The notes beneath the pieces are model-generated. The model had not been told where the DNA came from. It ran no database searches and was given only the letters and a program-made list of their open reading frames with translations. A stretch of DNA of 27,596 nt from a virus: positions 1 to 27,596 of the IMG/VR virus record IMGVR_UViG_3300033144_004189; one strand, 5' to 3'. Positions 1 through 8,595 of this stretch are shown in pieces. The translations under genes and the position numbers were made by a program. Positions within the stretch are counted from its first letter, which is position 1. Each line of letters opens with the position of its first letter.

Positions 1-2
1 AA

Positions 3-62
3 TACATTAATGAGAATGGTCTGAATAAATATATGAAGCTTGTTCCTAATGAGCAGCAGTAA
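3..62 (+). CDS. C-terminal end of an unknown plus-strand gene (partial)
   Basis: The frame beginning at base 3 is open from the left edge and reads about 19 residues ending in NEQQ before a TAA at 60-62. Its stop lies 14 bases inside the next gene, which starts at 49. That close overlap is typical of the packed genes here and is the main reason to treat it as the tail of a real gene. Too little is visible to suggest a function, and the frame could be open by chance. Confidence 0.45.
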   Translation, partial: YINENGLNKYMKLVPNEQQ

Positions 63-348
63 TCCAGATGACAGTCTGATCGTGGGTGCAGAGCCTGCGA
101 TCAGAACTCCTGTCAAGCAGTCTGACAAAGTGGAGTGTGATAAGATCGCTTTCACTGAATACAAAGTAGAAGGTCAGCCCGATAAGGTTCTACTGCAAGG
201 CGTGTATTACCTGCCTTTAACATTTCAACAAGTCAAAGAGAAGATGGTTATACCAGAAGCTCGGAAGAAACAGCATGATGAATTTGCTAAGCGTGCTGAA
301 ATAATCTTTAACAAAAAAGTAAAGTATATTCGGAAGAAAGTAAAATGA
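49..348 (+). CDS. Hypothetical protein, 99 aa
   Basis: I do not recognise this family. The frame could begin at a TTG at 40, but the ATG at 49 (MSSSNPDDSL) is the more usual start. The N-terminal third is polar. The middle is probably a beta-rich segment (EYKVEGQPDKVLLQGVYYLP), and the C-terminus is a strongly basic helix ending KKVKYIRKKVK. No signal peptide or membrane segment is visible. It overlaps the next gene by four bases (ATGA), so the two are probably translationally coupled. The middle segment weakly resembles the start of the 195-aa neighbour (EG..VL..G.Y.P), hinting at a shared small fold. It belongs to an operon converging on the late genes. Confidence 0.65.
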   Translation: MSSSNPDDSLIVGAEPAIRTPVKQSDKVECDKIAFTEYKVEGQPDKVLLQGVYYLPLTFQQVKEKMVIPEARKKQHDEFAKRAEIIFNKKVKYIRKKVK

Positions 349-932
349 GCAAAGAGACTCCACAAAAATATAGATGGGTTACTCAGAAGGAAGTAATCAG
401 AGAAGGCGACCAGGTTCTTGTCCATGGCGAGTATCAACCTGTTGCTGTAGATTTAATCGGTCAAGTGATTGACTTTATTAATCCTATCAGAAGACCTGTT
501 ACCCAGGACAATGAAGACATCTGTGATATCATTGATGATAAAGCACAGTTTGATGAAGGTAACGGCAATGAGTATTGGGTAGAGGTTGATGCCGACACTC
601 CAACAGGTAGAGCAATGCCTGTTGCTGATGCAGAGAAGCAAGCAATGGGATACTACGCATATCGGACACCAGATGGTGTATGGAGAAACGCTCACAATAA
701 AGAGATTGTTGTTACTCCTTCATGGTATCTAGCGCAATGGCCTGACTTTCCAGGCGAGAATGAACCTGAGCTTCCAACTAAAGTTTATAATGAAGCTGAA
801 GCAACTTCCGAAAAGGTAGCGGATTCATCTGACTACAAAGAACGCTACATGCTATTGAGGCTGCAGCTGCTCAAGACTGCTGACACCATGAAGCACCTCG
901 TTGAAGTAATAGAACAAACCGTAACAAAGTAA
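345..932 (+). CDS. Hypothetical protein, 195 aa
   Basis: Function unknown. The protein is acidic and soluble with no membrane segment. The first 40 residues contain REGDQVLVHGEYQPV, which faintly echoes the preceding 99-aa protein. The middle holds several aromatic-rich stretches (YYAYRTPDGVWRNAH; WYLAQWPDFPGE) suggesting a compact beta-rich domain. The last 40 residues, from about YKERYMLLRLQLLKTAD, look like a single amphipathic helix that could mediate oligomerisation. The start overlaps the previous gene (ATGA) and the stop overlaps the next start (TAATG), so it is the middle gene of a coupled trio. Coding status is well supported by length, packing and composition. Confidence 0.75.
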   Translation: MSKETPQKYRWVTQKEVIREGDQVLVHGEYQPVAVDLIGQVIDFINPIRRPVTQDNEDICDIIDDKAQFDEGNGNEYWVEVDADTPTGRAMPVADAEKQAMGYYAYRTPDGVWRNAHNKEIVVTPSWYLAQWPDFPGENEPELPTKVYNEAEATSEKVADSSDYKERYMLLRLQLLKTADTMKHLVEVIEQTVTK

Positions 933-1459
933 TGGCCTTAAAAAGATACGAAACCCTTAATGCTACCCATGTAATCAACGCAAACACTGACCGTGTTTAT
1001 GTAGCAGAGTATAACTCATGGGAGAAAATTGATCCTAAGCTACATGGATTGATGTATGAAGCATCAAGCTATCCACCAATGCGTAGAGAGTTCACTATCG
1101 TTGGAAAGGAAAAGGTTGAGTATCCTGAGAAGAAGAAGGAAGACAAAAAGAAATTCGACCTTCGCAAATTAAAAGAACCAAAGAAGATATTAATCAGGTA
1201 TGGTGGTAAGCAGCTCGCAGTTGACTTCCACCCTACCAGGTTCGCTCCATCTAAGGAGTTTATATATATGTCATTCTATGGCGGTGATGGCGGTTTCTTT
1301 GGTGAATGGGTATCAACTAATGACCTTGAGAATTGGATCATCGAATACCTGAAGCAGCAACAACTAAGAAGGCTGCAAAGAAGAAGAAAGCTACTCGGTC
1401 AAAGACTCAGCAATAGCTTTTCTAGTTTTAGGCGCTGTCGCAAACAGAGCATTGAATAA
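932..1459 (+). CDS. Hypothetical protein, 175 aa, with suspect 3' end
   Basis: Unknown function. Residues 1-60 look like an ordered domain. A charged linker rich in Lys and Glu follows (EKKKEDKKKFDLRKLKEPKK), then a second ordered block with the aromatic-glycine run YMSFYGGDGGFFGEW. The last 35 residues of the annotated frame are an odd Gln/Arg/Ser-rich tail overlapping the convergent 1638-aa gene by 69 bases. In the -1 frame the same DNA, from 1349 on, reads a Lys/Ala/Thr-rich tail (EAATTKKAAKKKKATRSK) ending at a TAG at 1414-1416, which overlaps the convergent gene by only 26 bases. A one-base indel or a frameshift near 1330-1350 is therefore plausible. It starts at a TAATG junction with the previous gene. 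Confidence 0.6.
   Translation: MALKRYETLNATHVINANTDRVYVAEYNSWEKIDPKLHGLMYEASSYPPMRREFTIVGKEKVEYPEKKKEDKKKFDLRKLKEPKKILIRYGGKQLAVDFHPTRFAPSKEFIYMSFYGGDGGFFGEWVSTNDLENWIIEYLKQQQLRRLQRRRKLLGQRLSNSFSSFRRCRKQSIE
1384..1423. terminator. Possible weak bidirectional terminator between convergent operons
   Basis: Inverted repeat AAAGCTA (1387-1393) and TAGCTTT (1414-1420) with a 20-base loop that holds a small inner GTC-AAA-GAC stem. On the plus strand it is followed by TTTTCTAGTTTT, on the minus strand by a pyrimidine-rich stretch. The minus-strand stop codon lies in one arm and a plus-strand TAG in the other. The stem is short and AT-rich, so the call is tentative. Confidence 0.3.
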
Positions 1460-4400
1460 TCCTATCGCTGGATCTAAGAGTTTTGTTTGTGGCAGTGCTG
1501 CTGTTCCAGTAACAATCGCAGGAGCCACTGTGATCTTATATATTCCCTCTAGGATCTTCTGATTCGATCTCTCTGTAGACTCACCCTCATTGATGGCCTG
1601 AACTCCACGCATGATGTCACCAAGCGACTGTAATGTGTATCCAGTAGAAGCACCGATGATGCTATTTGAAAGGTCCCTTCTGTATTTTAATCCTGACCAT
1701 GCCTGGACTAGATTATCTGCAGCTCCAAAGAAGCCTGCTCTCGATGCAGCCATACTCCAAAACTGACCATTCTCCATCATCTCTTCAAGTCGGTCTTCAT
1801 CTGCTAATCCTTCACGGACCATAGCAATTGCAGCAACACCAGCGTAAGTGGTCATTACAGGTAAGATAGAGATCATCGCCATTGCAGCCCTTTCGGATGC
1901 GTTAAGCTCTTCACCGTGGATCTTACCGCGTGCAGCAGCGATGACTCTCTTTCCGACCAAACCTAAAATATTCTTTTGATATGCGTAGGCAAAGGAAGTC
2001 AAACCGAATATGATCTTACCAACTGGATTGTTAGCGAGCATCGGTTTATCTGTTGCCTTTGGATTCTGGATCGTCTGATCAATAAAGCGTGCGATGGCAG
2101 TGCTATACATTTTGCCATACTTACTATCACCGATGTTCTGAAGGTCAGGTATAGTATCCTGAGAAGCCAGCCAGTTCTTGAATCCATCCATCTCTGACTC
2201 AGGAATACCAAGCGATGATAGATTGATTTTGTTCAGCTTCGAATGACCGCGTATGGATGCCATCAGGAATGCATGTCCACGGACACCAGCAGATATACGT
2301 GAAGCTCTATCAAGAGCAGCCATACCTGATATCTGGAAGGCTCTGTTCGCCAAGCGTTGTCTGCCTGGTGAGTCGAACACATCATTGTATTTGTTGGTGA
2401 AAGTAATTTGGTCCATGCCTGCAGCGATGATACCAAGTGACTCGAATAGTGATGCCCACTCTTTACTGTCACCTCTGCCAAGTAAGGCTTTCATGCTACC
2501 GCCTAAAGCAAGCAATGAATCCTTTGCTGATCCAGTTCTTATACCAACATTCAAAGGCTCACCCATAGCATTGAAGGACGCTCTTGTGAGAAGCGTTACA
2601 ATCATCACAGTATTGAACCATCCAAGTGTAGCATTGACTGCTGATGGTAGATTAGGATTACCCTTACCCATACCTGCAGCAACACGGACTGCTTTAAAGA
2701 ACTCGCGTGCTTCATCATCAGGAACACCTGCTGCCTTCATCGCATTGAGATCATCAAGCATAAACTCACCGTTCTTACCAAATGCTCTTACCTGCTCAGC
2801 GTGCAGCGATGCCTTACCAATGTATTCCTTAACGATACGTACTGGGTCAGTGTCCATGAAGTCAGATAAATACTTCTCAACCACTAAAGGTGGAAGCGAT
2901 CTTGTCTTCAGGAAGTTGCTACCCGATGCCATTTCAAAGTCGTTGTTATTGTCGAAGGTCAAAGTCTTCCATAACTCCATTGCCTGCTCTGCAGGATTTA
3001 GATTCTTTGCCTGGTCCATCTCAATGTCCAGGTCAGGAGTAGGCTGGCCTTGCTGAGCATCAATATCTGATTGGATACGATTAACCAGGTCAGTCTGAAG
3101 CTCTTCATACATCTTGGTTGCTTGATCGACAAATTCCTTCTGTCCATCCTGCACCTTCTGAGTGTCATAGATTCTTTGGAAGTAATTCTCAACAAAACCG
3201 ATTGGTGCTGCACGCTCATAAAGCTTCTTAAGTTCAGTCTCTAATCCCTGGCGCTCAGAGCTTCTACCCTTCTGCTTGCGAAGCTTAGCTAAAGTGTCCA
3301 TGTCTGCAGCGATCTCCTTACGGATACGCATAGCATCAGGTGATAGCTTGTCTTCTAATGCACCGATCTTCCAAAGGTTTCTGTTCATTCGATTGAATAC
3401 CACAGTGAACTCATTACCCATAACTCTTCTCAATTCATTAAGCTTGAGATTGATCTTTTTATTATAGGCTTCGAGTGTCGCTTTATTGATATGGTCACGC
3501 ATCGCTGTGTATATCTTGCGAATAGTATTAACAAGTTCATTGAGTCCAGGTTCACCCTCGATCTTCTTACCTTCAATGATTGCTTGCCTAACCGCTGCAT
3601 TCTGCTCTGCAGTTAACATACTCTTAACACCCTTAATAAATTTGTTCTTTGCTAATACTCTCTGTAGAGCTGCACCAAATACATTAGCAACAATCTGAGC
3701 TTCACGCTCAATACCATTACCCTCATTAAAGTCAGTGCCTACAGATGTCAGGTTGAAATTCTTTCGCATGAGGTCGGCACCTTCTTTAGAACCATGCTTC
3801 TTCTCTGCGCGTCTGATATGCCAGTTCATTACTGATGATGTAGCGAAGAACATGCTATGTATGCCACGTGCCAGGATAGTTCCACCATCCGCAGTACGCA
3901 CAATACCATTCTTAACCATCTCAGTGAATCCACGCTTCGCTTTATTTACTGCTGGCTGAACATGGATTAAATCACCTGAGTCTTTGATGTCCTTCTTTGC
4001 ATTCTCGATACGGCCTACATTCTGTGGACCCTGAGCATCGTTATCATCTAAGATACCAGGTTGAACTTCTGGTGACTTTAAAATCAATGGAGCTTCTGTT
4101 GGCTCCTGGTATGGACGCAAGGTAGGATCATTGTAAACCCGATCAGTCATACCCTGCATAGCCTTAGTAGTCTTTGGCTTCTCATCCTGAACTGGAAATT
4201 TAACGAGCTTCTTTTTAGGTTTACCCTTGTTGTTGCGCTTGCCTTGACGCGCACGCTCTATCTGCTTTTGCCTTGATTTGGATATTGGTGGTGCGTCCTT
4301 GCTCCTTTTCTCGGCTTCCTGTTCAGTAAGCTTATCTGCCACTTCTCCTGCACGACCCTCAGTAACACCTGCAGCTGCCTCTTCCTCAAGACGAGTCGCC

Positions 4401-6307
4401 TGGTCGGAATCCAGTTCTTCTCTAATACTTGCTTGATCTTCTTCGCTGGGAGTTCTTCTGTCGATCTTTTGTCTACGTTTTGCATTTGGGGTTTGTTGTG
4501 ATGGTTTACCTTTACGCTTCATTACAGCAGCACCTTCATTCAGTGCCTTCTCAAGCAAGGTATTTGAAATATCCTTACCGCCTATGAGTCCTTTGATCGC
4601 ATCAACAATCTTCTGGAATAGGTTCTTCTCAGTGCCTTCGACTTTGATGCCAGCCAATTGATTCTGGAACTCTACATTACTGAATAGCTCAGCAAGGAAC
4701 TCATCAATATTAGATAGCGCGTTCTCGTTACCACCTGGAACATTCAGTGCCTCACTCGCATTAAGTGCAATGCGTGCCTGAAGGAAGCTATCAACCAGGT
4801 TGCGAATAGGCTCTGATACAGTCTTGTCATTACGCACCGCTTCCAGGTTCTCCAAGTATTGAACTGGTGAAAGATTCTCAGTCTGAGTTCTGATGCTTTC
4901 TGGTAGCTCCTGGCTAGTCAGAGCGTGGACAAACTCATGTATGGATACTTCCAGGTTCTCACCGACAGGAGATAGGAACACAGTATTGGAATCAACATCG
5001 TAGAATCCAGCTGCATTTCCCTCTCCTTCTTTAAGACCAAATGCTCTGTTGGCCTCTTCCTGGGTTATAAATTTAACTGCTGCTTGTAATCCAAGCTTGT
5101 TTCTAGCGATCTTACGAATGCCACTTATTAAATTGTTAGAGTCTACATCCTGAACTGTTTTACTTAGAGAGTCCAATACAGATGAAACGGTTGCAGTACC
5201 CTTCGATATCTCATTGCGAGTATCATCTGGTATAGGCTGAGTGTTTAAAGGCTGCAGATCAGAATCCGTTTCTGCTTCTGTGATAGGCTGAAGGTTTGAT
5301 TCCTCTGTCTCTACATTGATTCCATCTAAAGGCTGAAGATTTTTCTCGTCAGTTTCAGTATTGATATTGCCTGTAGCTGTAGGCTGAGTAGCAGATCCAA
5401 TAGCGATCTCACCAAGACCAGGTATGATTTCAGCAATCGCTTCAAGTGTGATATCACCTGGCGAGAACTCCTGACCAGAAAGCTTCTGAGCTGTTGCTTC
5501 ACCTGCACCACCGAATCCAGCTTGTGCAAATGTTTCACCAAGTCCACGTAATGCCATCTCGCCTCTTCCAGCTCCACGCTTAAGCGCCCTAACAGGTCGA
5601 GTTATACGGCCTGCTGTTCCACCTGATAGCGCATCAAATATACCAACACCTATAGCTCTATTCTTAGCGAACTCTGTTGCCTCTGCTGACACTTCTGGAT
5701 CAGACAGGAACTCTTCAAGCTCTACAGGATCTGATATGTTTATGCCTTGCTCTCTTGCAAATTCCAAAACAGATAATCCAAACTCTGTAGAAGCTGATCC
5801 ACCACCAGCACCAGCAGCAATAACCAATGGAGCTACAGGCGCTGCAGGAGTGAACACAGATAATGCTCCCAATCCTGCAAGTCCGATTGATGGAAGGGAT
5901 GTAACGAGACTTTCCGCTACTGTAGATCCTACCGCTTTAGGATTTGTTAATGCAGCAACAACAGCGTCACCAAAGTTTTCAGCTGAACTGATTTCATTTA
6001 ATCCTGCTATAGTATCATCATCTGCAGCGAACCTCATCTTGTCTCTCTCAGCATCAGCGATGTCTCGTGCTGCACCAGCTATATCCTGACCAAAGAAAGG
6101 AACATCTTTCAATGCGGTAGCCTGCAGGACATTCAAAGCTTGCCTTGAATTAGCAGCACCTCTCATTAGTGGAGCAGCACTGCTATCCTCTACAAAGATT
6201 AAATCATCAGAAGGTAAAGGCTGAAGTCTGGATTCATCCGTGACAACTGGTATATTGCCTATCGGTTGAAGCTTAGATTCATCTGTGACTGTTCTTATGG
6301 ATGACAT
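1391..6307 (-). CDS. Very large internal virion / DNA-ejection protein with zinc-peptidase-like motif, 1638 aa
   Basis: This is the last and largest gene of the late operon, in the place of T7 gene 16, and probably one of the virion proteins injected with the DNA. It is likely a multi-domain protein. The N-terminus carries a repeated TDExxLQPL motif (residues 7-32, again 317-354) around a hydrophobic Gly/Ala-rich segment (about 131-172). HEFVH at 457-461 matches the zincin HExxH signature, and the later DEFLAELFSN (535-544) could supply the third ligand. A basic Lys/Arg-rich linker (about 600-700) leads to long helical regions and a C-terminal part with hydrophobic stretches (around NPVGKIIFGLTSFAYAYQKN and the region after it) that could contact the host membrane. 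No transglycosylase motif was seen. The start overlaps the upstream stop (TAATG). The ejection role is inferred from size and position; the peptidase idea from the motif alone. Confidence 0.8.
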   Translation of the reverse strand: MSSIRTVTDESKLQPIGNIPVVTDESRLQPLPSDDLIFVEDSSAAPLMRGAANSRQALNVLQATALKDVPFFGQDIAGAARDIADAERDKMRFAADDDTIAGLNEISSAENFGDAVVAALTNPKAVGSTVAESLVTSLPSIGLAGLGALSVFTPAAPVAPLVIAAGAGGGSASTEFGLSVLEFAREQGINISDPVELEEFLSDPEVSAEATEFAKNRAIGVGIFDALSGGTAGRITRPVRALKRGAGRGEMALRGLGETFAQAGFGGAGEATAQKLSGQEFSPGDITLEAIAEIIPGLGEIAIGSATQPTATGNINTETDEKNLQPLDGINVETEESNLQPITEAETDSDLQPLNTQPIPDDTRNEISKGTATVSSVLDSLSKTVQDVDSNNLISGIRKIARNKLGLQAAVKFITQEEANRAFGLKEGEGNAAGFYDVDSNTVFLSPVGENLEVSIHEFVHALTSQELPESIRTQTENLSPVQYLENLEAVRNDKTVSEPIRNLVDSFLQARIALNASEALNVPGGNENALSNIDEFLAELFSNVEFQNQLAGIKVEGTEKNLFQKIVDAIKGLIGGKDISNTLLEKALNEGAAVMKRKGKPSQQTPNAKRRQKIDRRTPSEEDQASIREELDSDQATRLEEEAAAGVTEGRAGEVADKLTEQEAEKRSKDAPPISKSRQKQIERARQGKRNNKGKPKKKLVKFPVQDEKPKTTKAMQGMTDRVYNDPTLRPYQEPTEAPLILKSPEVQPGILDDNDAQGPQNVGRIENAKKDIKDSGDLIHVQPAVNKAKRGFTEMVKNGIVRTADGGTILARGIHSMFFATSSVMNWHIRRAEKKHGSKEGADLMRKNFNLTSVGTDFNEGNGIEREAQIVANVFGAALQRVLAKNKFIKGVKSMLTAEQNAAVRQAIIEGKKIEGEPGLNELVNTIRKIYTAMRDHINKATLEAYNKKINLKLNELRRVMGNEFTVVFNRMNRNLWKIGALEDKLSPDAMRIRKEIAADMDTLAKLRKQKGRSSERQGLETELKKLYERAAPIGFVENYFQRIYDTQKVQDGQKEFVDQATKMYEELQTDLVNRIQSDIDAQQGQPTPDLDIEMDQAKNLNPAEQAMELWKTLTFDNNNDFEMASGSNFLKTRSLPPLVVEKYLSDFMDTDPVRIVKEYIGKASLHAEQVRAFGKNGEFMLDDLNAMKAAGVPDDEAREFFKAVRVAAGMGKGNPNLPSAVNATLGWFNTVMIVTLLTRASFNAMGEPLNVGIRTGSAKDSLLALGGSMKALLGRGDSKEWASLFESLGIIAAGMDQITFTNKYNDVFDSPGRQRLANRAFQISGMAALDRASRISAGVRGHAFLMASIRGHSKLNKINLSSLGIPESEMDGFKNWLASQDTIPDLQNIGDSKYGKMYSTAIARFIDQTIQNPKATDKPMLANNPVGKIIFGLTSFAYAYQKNILGLVGKRVIAAARGKIHGEELNASERAAMAMISILPVMTTYAGVAAIAMVREGLADEDRLEEMMENGQFWSMAASRAGFFGAADNLVQAWSGLKYRRDLSNSIIGASTGYTLQSLGDIMRGVQAINEGESTERSNQKILEGIYKITVAPAIVTGTAALPQTKLLDPAIGLFNALFATAPKTRKAIAESLTE
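5246..6289 (-). repeat. Five copies of a TDExxLQP(L/I) peptide motif in the 1638-aa protein
   Basis: Two copies lie at residues 7-32 (VTDESKLQPIG, VTDESRLQPLP; nt 6212-6289) and three at 317-354 (ETDEKNLQPLD, ETEESNLQPIT, TDSDLQPL; nt 5246-5359). Similarity is also visible in the DNA, which reads GGCTGAAG or a close variant at the LQP codons. The copies bracket the hydrophobic N-terminal domain. Confidence 0.7.
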
Positions 6308-7869
6308 TATCTAACTAAAGGACCAGGTGTTTGTGGAAATTCATTTAAGAACATTTGAATGACTTCATCTCTGACCTCATCTCCTGTCTTAATTACTTTG
6401 CTTTTACCACGACCACCTCTTGTCCGATCTCTAAAATCTGCGTTCTGTATAGTTTCAAATGCAGCTAGGATATCATTCAACTGCTCTTCTTCAGTTTTGT
6501 TTACACGCTTACGACCTCTCGGACCTACGCTTTTGGTTTGCCTTCTGGCAACATCAACTGATCTTTTAACATCTGAAGGTAGATTGCTGAAGAATCCTGT
6601 TTTGATTCGCTCGATTTCTTCACCGATATCTGGTGACTCTTCACCTTCATCAATGGTTTTATTGCCAGGTTTATCAGGAAAGAAAACAGAATTACCATCT
6701 TCATCTAATCTCTTTTGACCAGGTATAGGCACCTTCTTTCCGTCAATCATTTCAAACTTGAAAGCCTTTTCACCAACCCTCTTTGAATCAAGCTCAGCCT
6801 GATCTGTTAATACCAGGTTGTCATCAAACCAAAGGAATCCGTCTTCAACTCTAGTCAACTGATTAATGACCTGCTCCCATGCGCCAGTTGGTGTAGCGCC
6901 ATTAGCAAGCAACTCTTCAGCAGCAGTGCGAAGGAATAAGAAGTCATCATCTTCGATATCCATTTCCATAGTGCCTATCACTTGACGACCTAGAACCTCC
7001 ATGTCTTCGCTGGTTTGAGTTGTGACCTTTTGCCTTTGACCTTTCGCAATAGCACCCTTAGTAATTTCTGTTAGTCTGCTTTGAGCGCCTTTAAGTTTCT
7101 CAAGGTTCTCTCTTCCTTCAAAGTCTCTGTCTTGCTCAGCTTTCTTTTCTTTCATGGTGCGATCAGATGCATCATCGAGCTTCTGCTTCTCAGCCATAGC
7201 AGCTTTGATTGTTGGAGCTAACTGTCTAATCCTTGGATCATCAGATAGTGCTGCAATATTTAAGAAATTATTAACGAACTCTTGTGTCTTTGCAGGATCA
7301 GGTGAGTTTTGTAAAGCATCGACCGCTGTTCTGAATACGCTCTGCTGAACCGCAGGGATATTCACTTGGTTTACAGTTTCAGTACCCATTGGAGCTTGCG
7401 CTGGCAATCCTTTGATAGCTTCAGTGAATCCTTCTGGTAAAGTAAACTGAGGTGGATTAGCACCGCTTAAATCAAGCGCCTCATCAGACATGAATGCTGG
7501 CTCAATAAAGTCACCGATGTTTACATCAGATTGAATTGGTGCGCGTATTCCTTCAGGAATTGGAACCTGCCTGTCAACCTGCATCATAGTAGGGTTAAGT
7601 AGTATATCTCCTAATGATGCGCCAGTGCTTGAAGCTATGTCTCTAAGAGCAGCAGCATCCATATCTGCCTTCTCTTGTTTAGCCATCTGCATGTCTATCA
7701 GGTTTAGATTTCTACGCTTAAGCGCATTGTTAAGCCTTGCTTCTTCACGAATCAATTCGTTACGTGGCTTTGCTGCCTGGAATTGTAAGAACGCTGTTCC
7801 AAGGTCAGCGATGCTTGCACCGATATCTGGATTGCGAAAGCTTGTGTTTCTGAATCTGCCTGTTGCCAT
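6307..7869 (-). CDS. Putative internal virion protein, 520 aa
   Basis: Lies between two small MC-starting proteins and the giant ejection protein, the place of T7 gene 15, so an internal-core or ejection role is the best inference. The N-terminus (MATGRFRNTSFRNPDIGASI) and the following 80 residues are helical and rich in Ala, Arg and Lys. A long charged helical stretch around residues 230-280 (KAEQDRDFEGRENLEKLKGA) could form a coiled coil, and the C-terminal half is charged and soluble. No enzyme motif was recognised. A good Shine-Dalgarno (AAAGGA) precedes the ATG, and the stop overlaps the next start (TAATG), implying coupled production with the 1638-aa protein. Assignment is by position and composition. 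Confidence 0.7.
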   Translation of the reverse strand: MATGRFRNTSFRNPDIGASIADLGTAFLQFQAAKPRNELIREEARLNNALKRRNLNLIDMQMAKQEKADMDAAALRDIASSTGASLGDILLNPTMMQVDRQVPIPEGIRAPIQSDVNIGDFIEPAFMSDEALDLSGANPPQFTLPEGFTEAIKGLPAQAPMGTETVNQVNIPAVQQSVFRTAVDALQNSPDPAKTQEFVNNFLNIAALSDDPRIRQLAPTIKAAMAEKQKLDDASDRTMKEKKAEQDRDFEGRENLEKLKGAQSRLTEITKGAIAKGQRQKVTTQTSEDMEVLGRQVIGTMEMDIEDDDFLFLRTAAEELLANGATPTGAWEQVINQLTRVEDGFLWFDDNLVLTDQAELDSKRVGEKAFKFEMIDGKKVPIPGQKRLDEDGNSVFFPDKPGNKTIDEGEESPDIGEEIERIKTGFFSNLPSDVKRSVDVARRQTKSVGPRGRKRVNKTEEEQLNDILAAFETIQNADFRDRTRGGRGKSKVIKTGDEVRDEVIQMFLNEFPQTPGPLVR

Positions 7870-7892
7870 TGTCTTTCCTTTCGATTAAATTC

Positions 7893-8585
7893 TTACGGGT
7901 TTAAGAAGAAGTTACCACCTGGTCCTAATGGTCCTGATGTCCCTGTTGGTCTTGCTCCTGTTAAAGCGATCTCACCGCCACTCATACCGCCACTTATTGC
8001 TGTGCTTAAGCCTGTCTTGCCAAGCTTAAGCAGTGCGTCACCTAATGGACTCTCCGCGAGTCTCTGAGCGTTTGCTACTTCACCAGGTAATAACCCTGCT
8101 GAGATGGCCTGGTTGCGTCCTATGATGTCAATTAACTGCTGATTAGTCATACGTCTAAGGTTGCCGAATCCAAGCGCCTGTGAGCCACTAGAGAAGTTTG
8201 CGAGCGCCTTAGCGAAATCACCTGCCTCTTTGCTTGCCTGAGCTGATTGTCTTGCAAACTCTTTACCAACTACTGTAGGTGCCGACTTCTCAGTGAATGA
8301 GGTTGCAACTGGCTTACTGTCTATCAGGTCAGCAACAGTCTCAAGATTCTCATCCTGAAGGTTCGTCTTCTTCTCATCAAAGTTCTTAGGTGCAAACTGG
8401 TTTAAGGTATCAAGCGCTTTGCCACTTGCCTCTTCTCTTAGTCTGCGCTGCCTTTCTGTTTCAGCATCTATTCTTCTGGCTGCTGCCTTGTCAGCTTTCT
8501 TATCTGCCGATACCTTGGCTGCAGTGCCTGCTGCCGTTGATGCTACACTTGCTGCTAATAATGCTGCTTCTGCTCCTGTACACAT
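7893..8585 (-). CDS. Putative internal virion protein, 230 aa (MC-starting)
   Basis: Begins MCTGAEAALLAASVASTA, an Ala-rich hydrophobic start followed by a Lys/Ala-rich helix. Many podovirus ejection proteins begin with Met-Cys and an Ala/Gly-rich segment (T7 gp14 starts MCW). The middle is Ser/Ala/Lys-rich, and the C-terminus is Gly/Pro-rich and probably flexible (GPTGTSGPLGP-like composition). The length is close to T7 gp14 (about 196 aa). A strong Shine-Dalgarno (TAAGGAG) precedes the ATG. It sits directly after another MC-starting gene, so the two may form an ejection-protein pair. A role in membrane passage is inferred from the family analogy and the hydrophobic start. Confidence 0.65.
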   Translation of the reverse strand: MCTGAEAALLAASVASTAAGTAAKVSADKKADKAAARRIDAETERQRRLREEASGKALDTLNQFAPKNFDEKKTNLQDENLETVADLIDSKPVATSFTEKSAPTVVGKEFARQSAQASKEAGDFAKALANFSSGSQALGFGNLRRMTNQQLIDIIGRNQAISAGLLPGEVANAQRLAESPLGDALLKLGKTGLSTAISGGMSGGEIALTGARPTGTSGPLGPGGNFFLNP

Positions 8586-8595
8586 AACTTACTCC

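Noticed and set aside
2253-3056. A 267-aa plus-strand open frame
   Set aside because: It lies wholly inside the 1638-aa minus-strand gene, has no ribosome site or neighbours on its strand, and its Ser/Ala/Leu-rich composition is what antisense of that gene gives.
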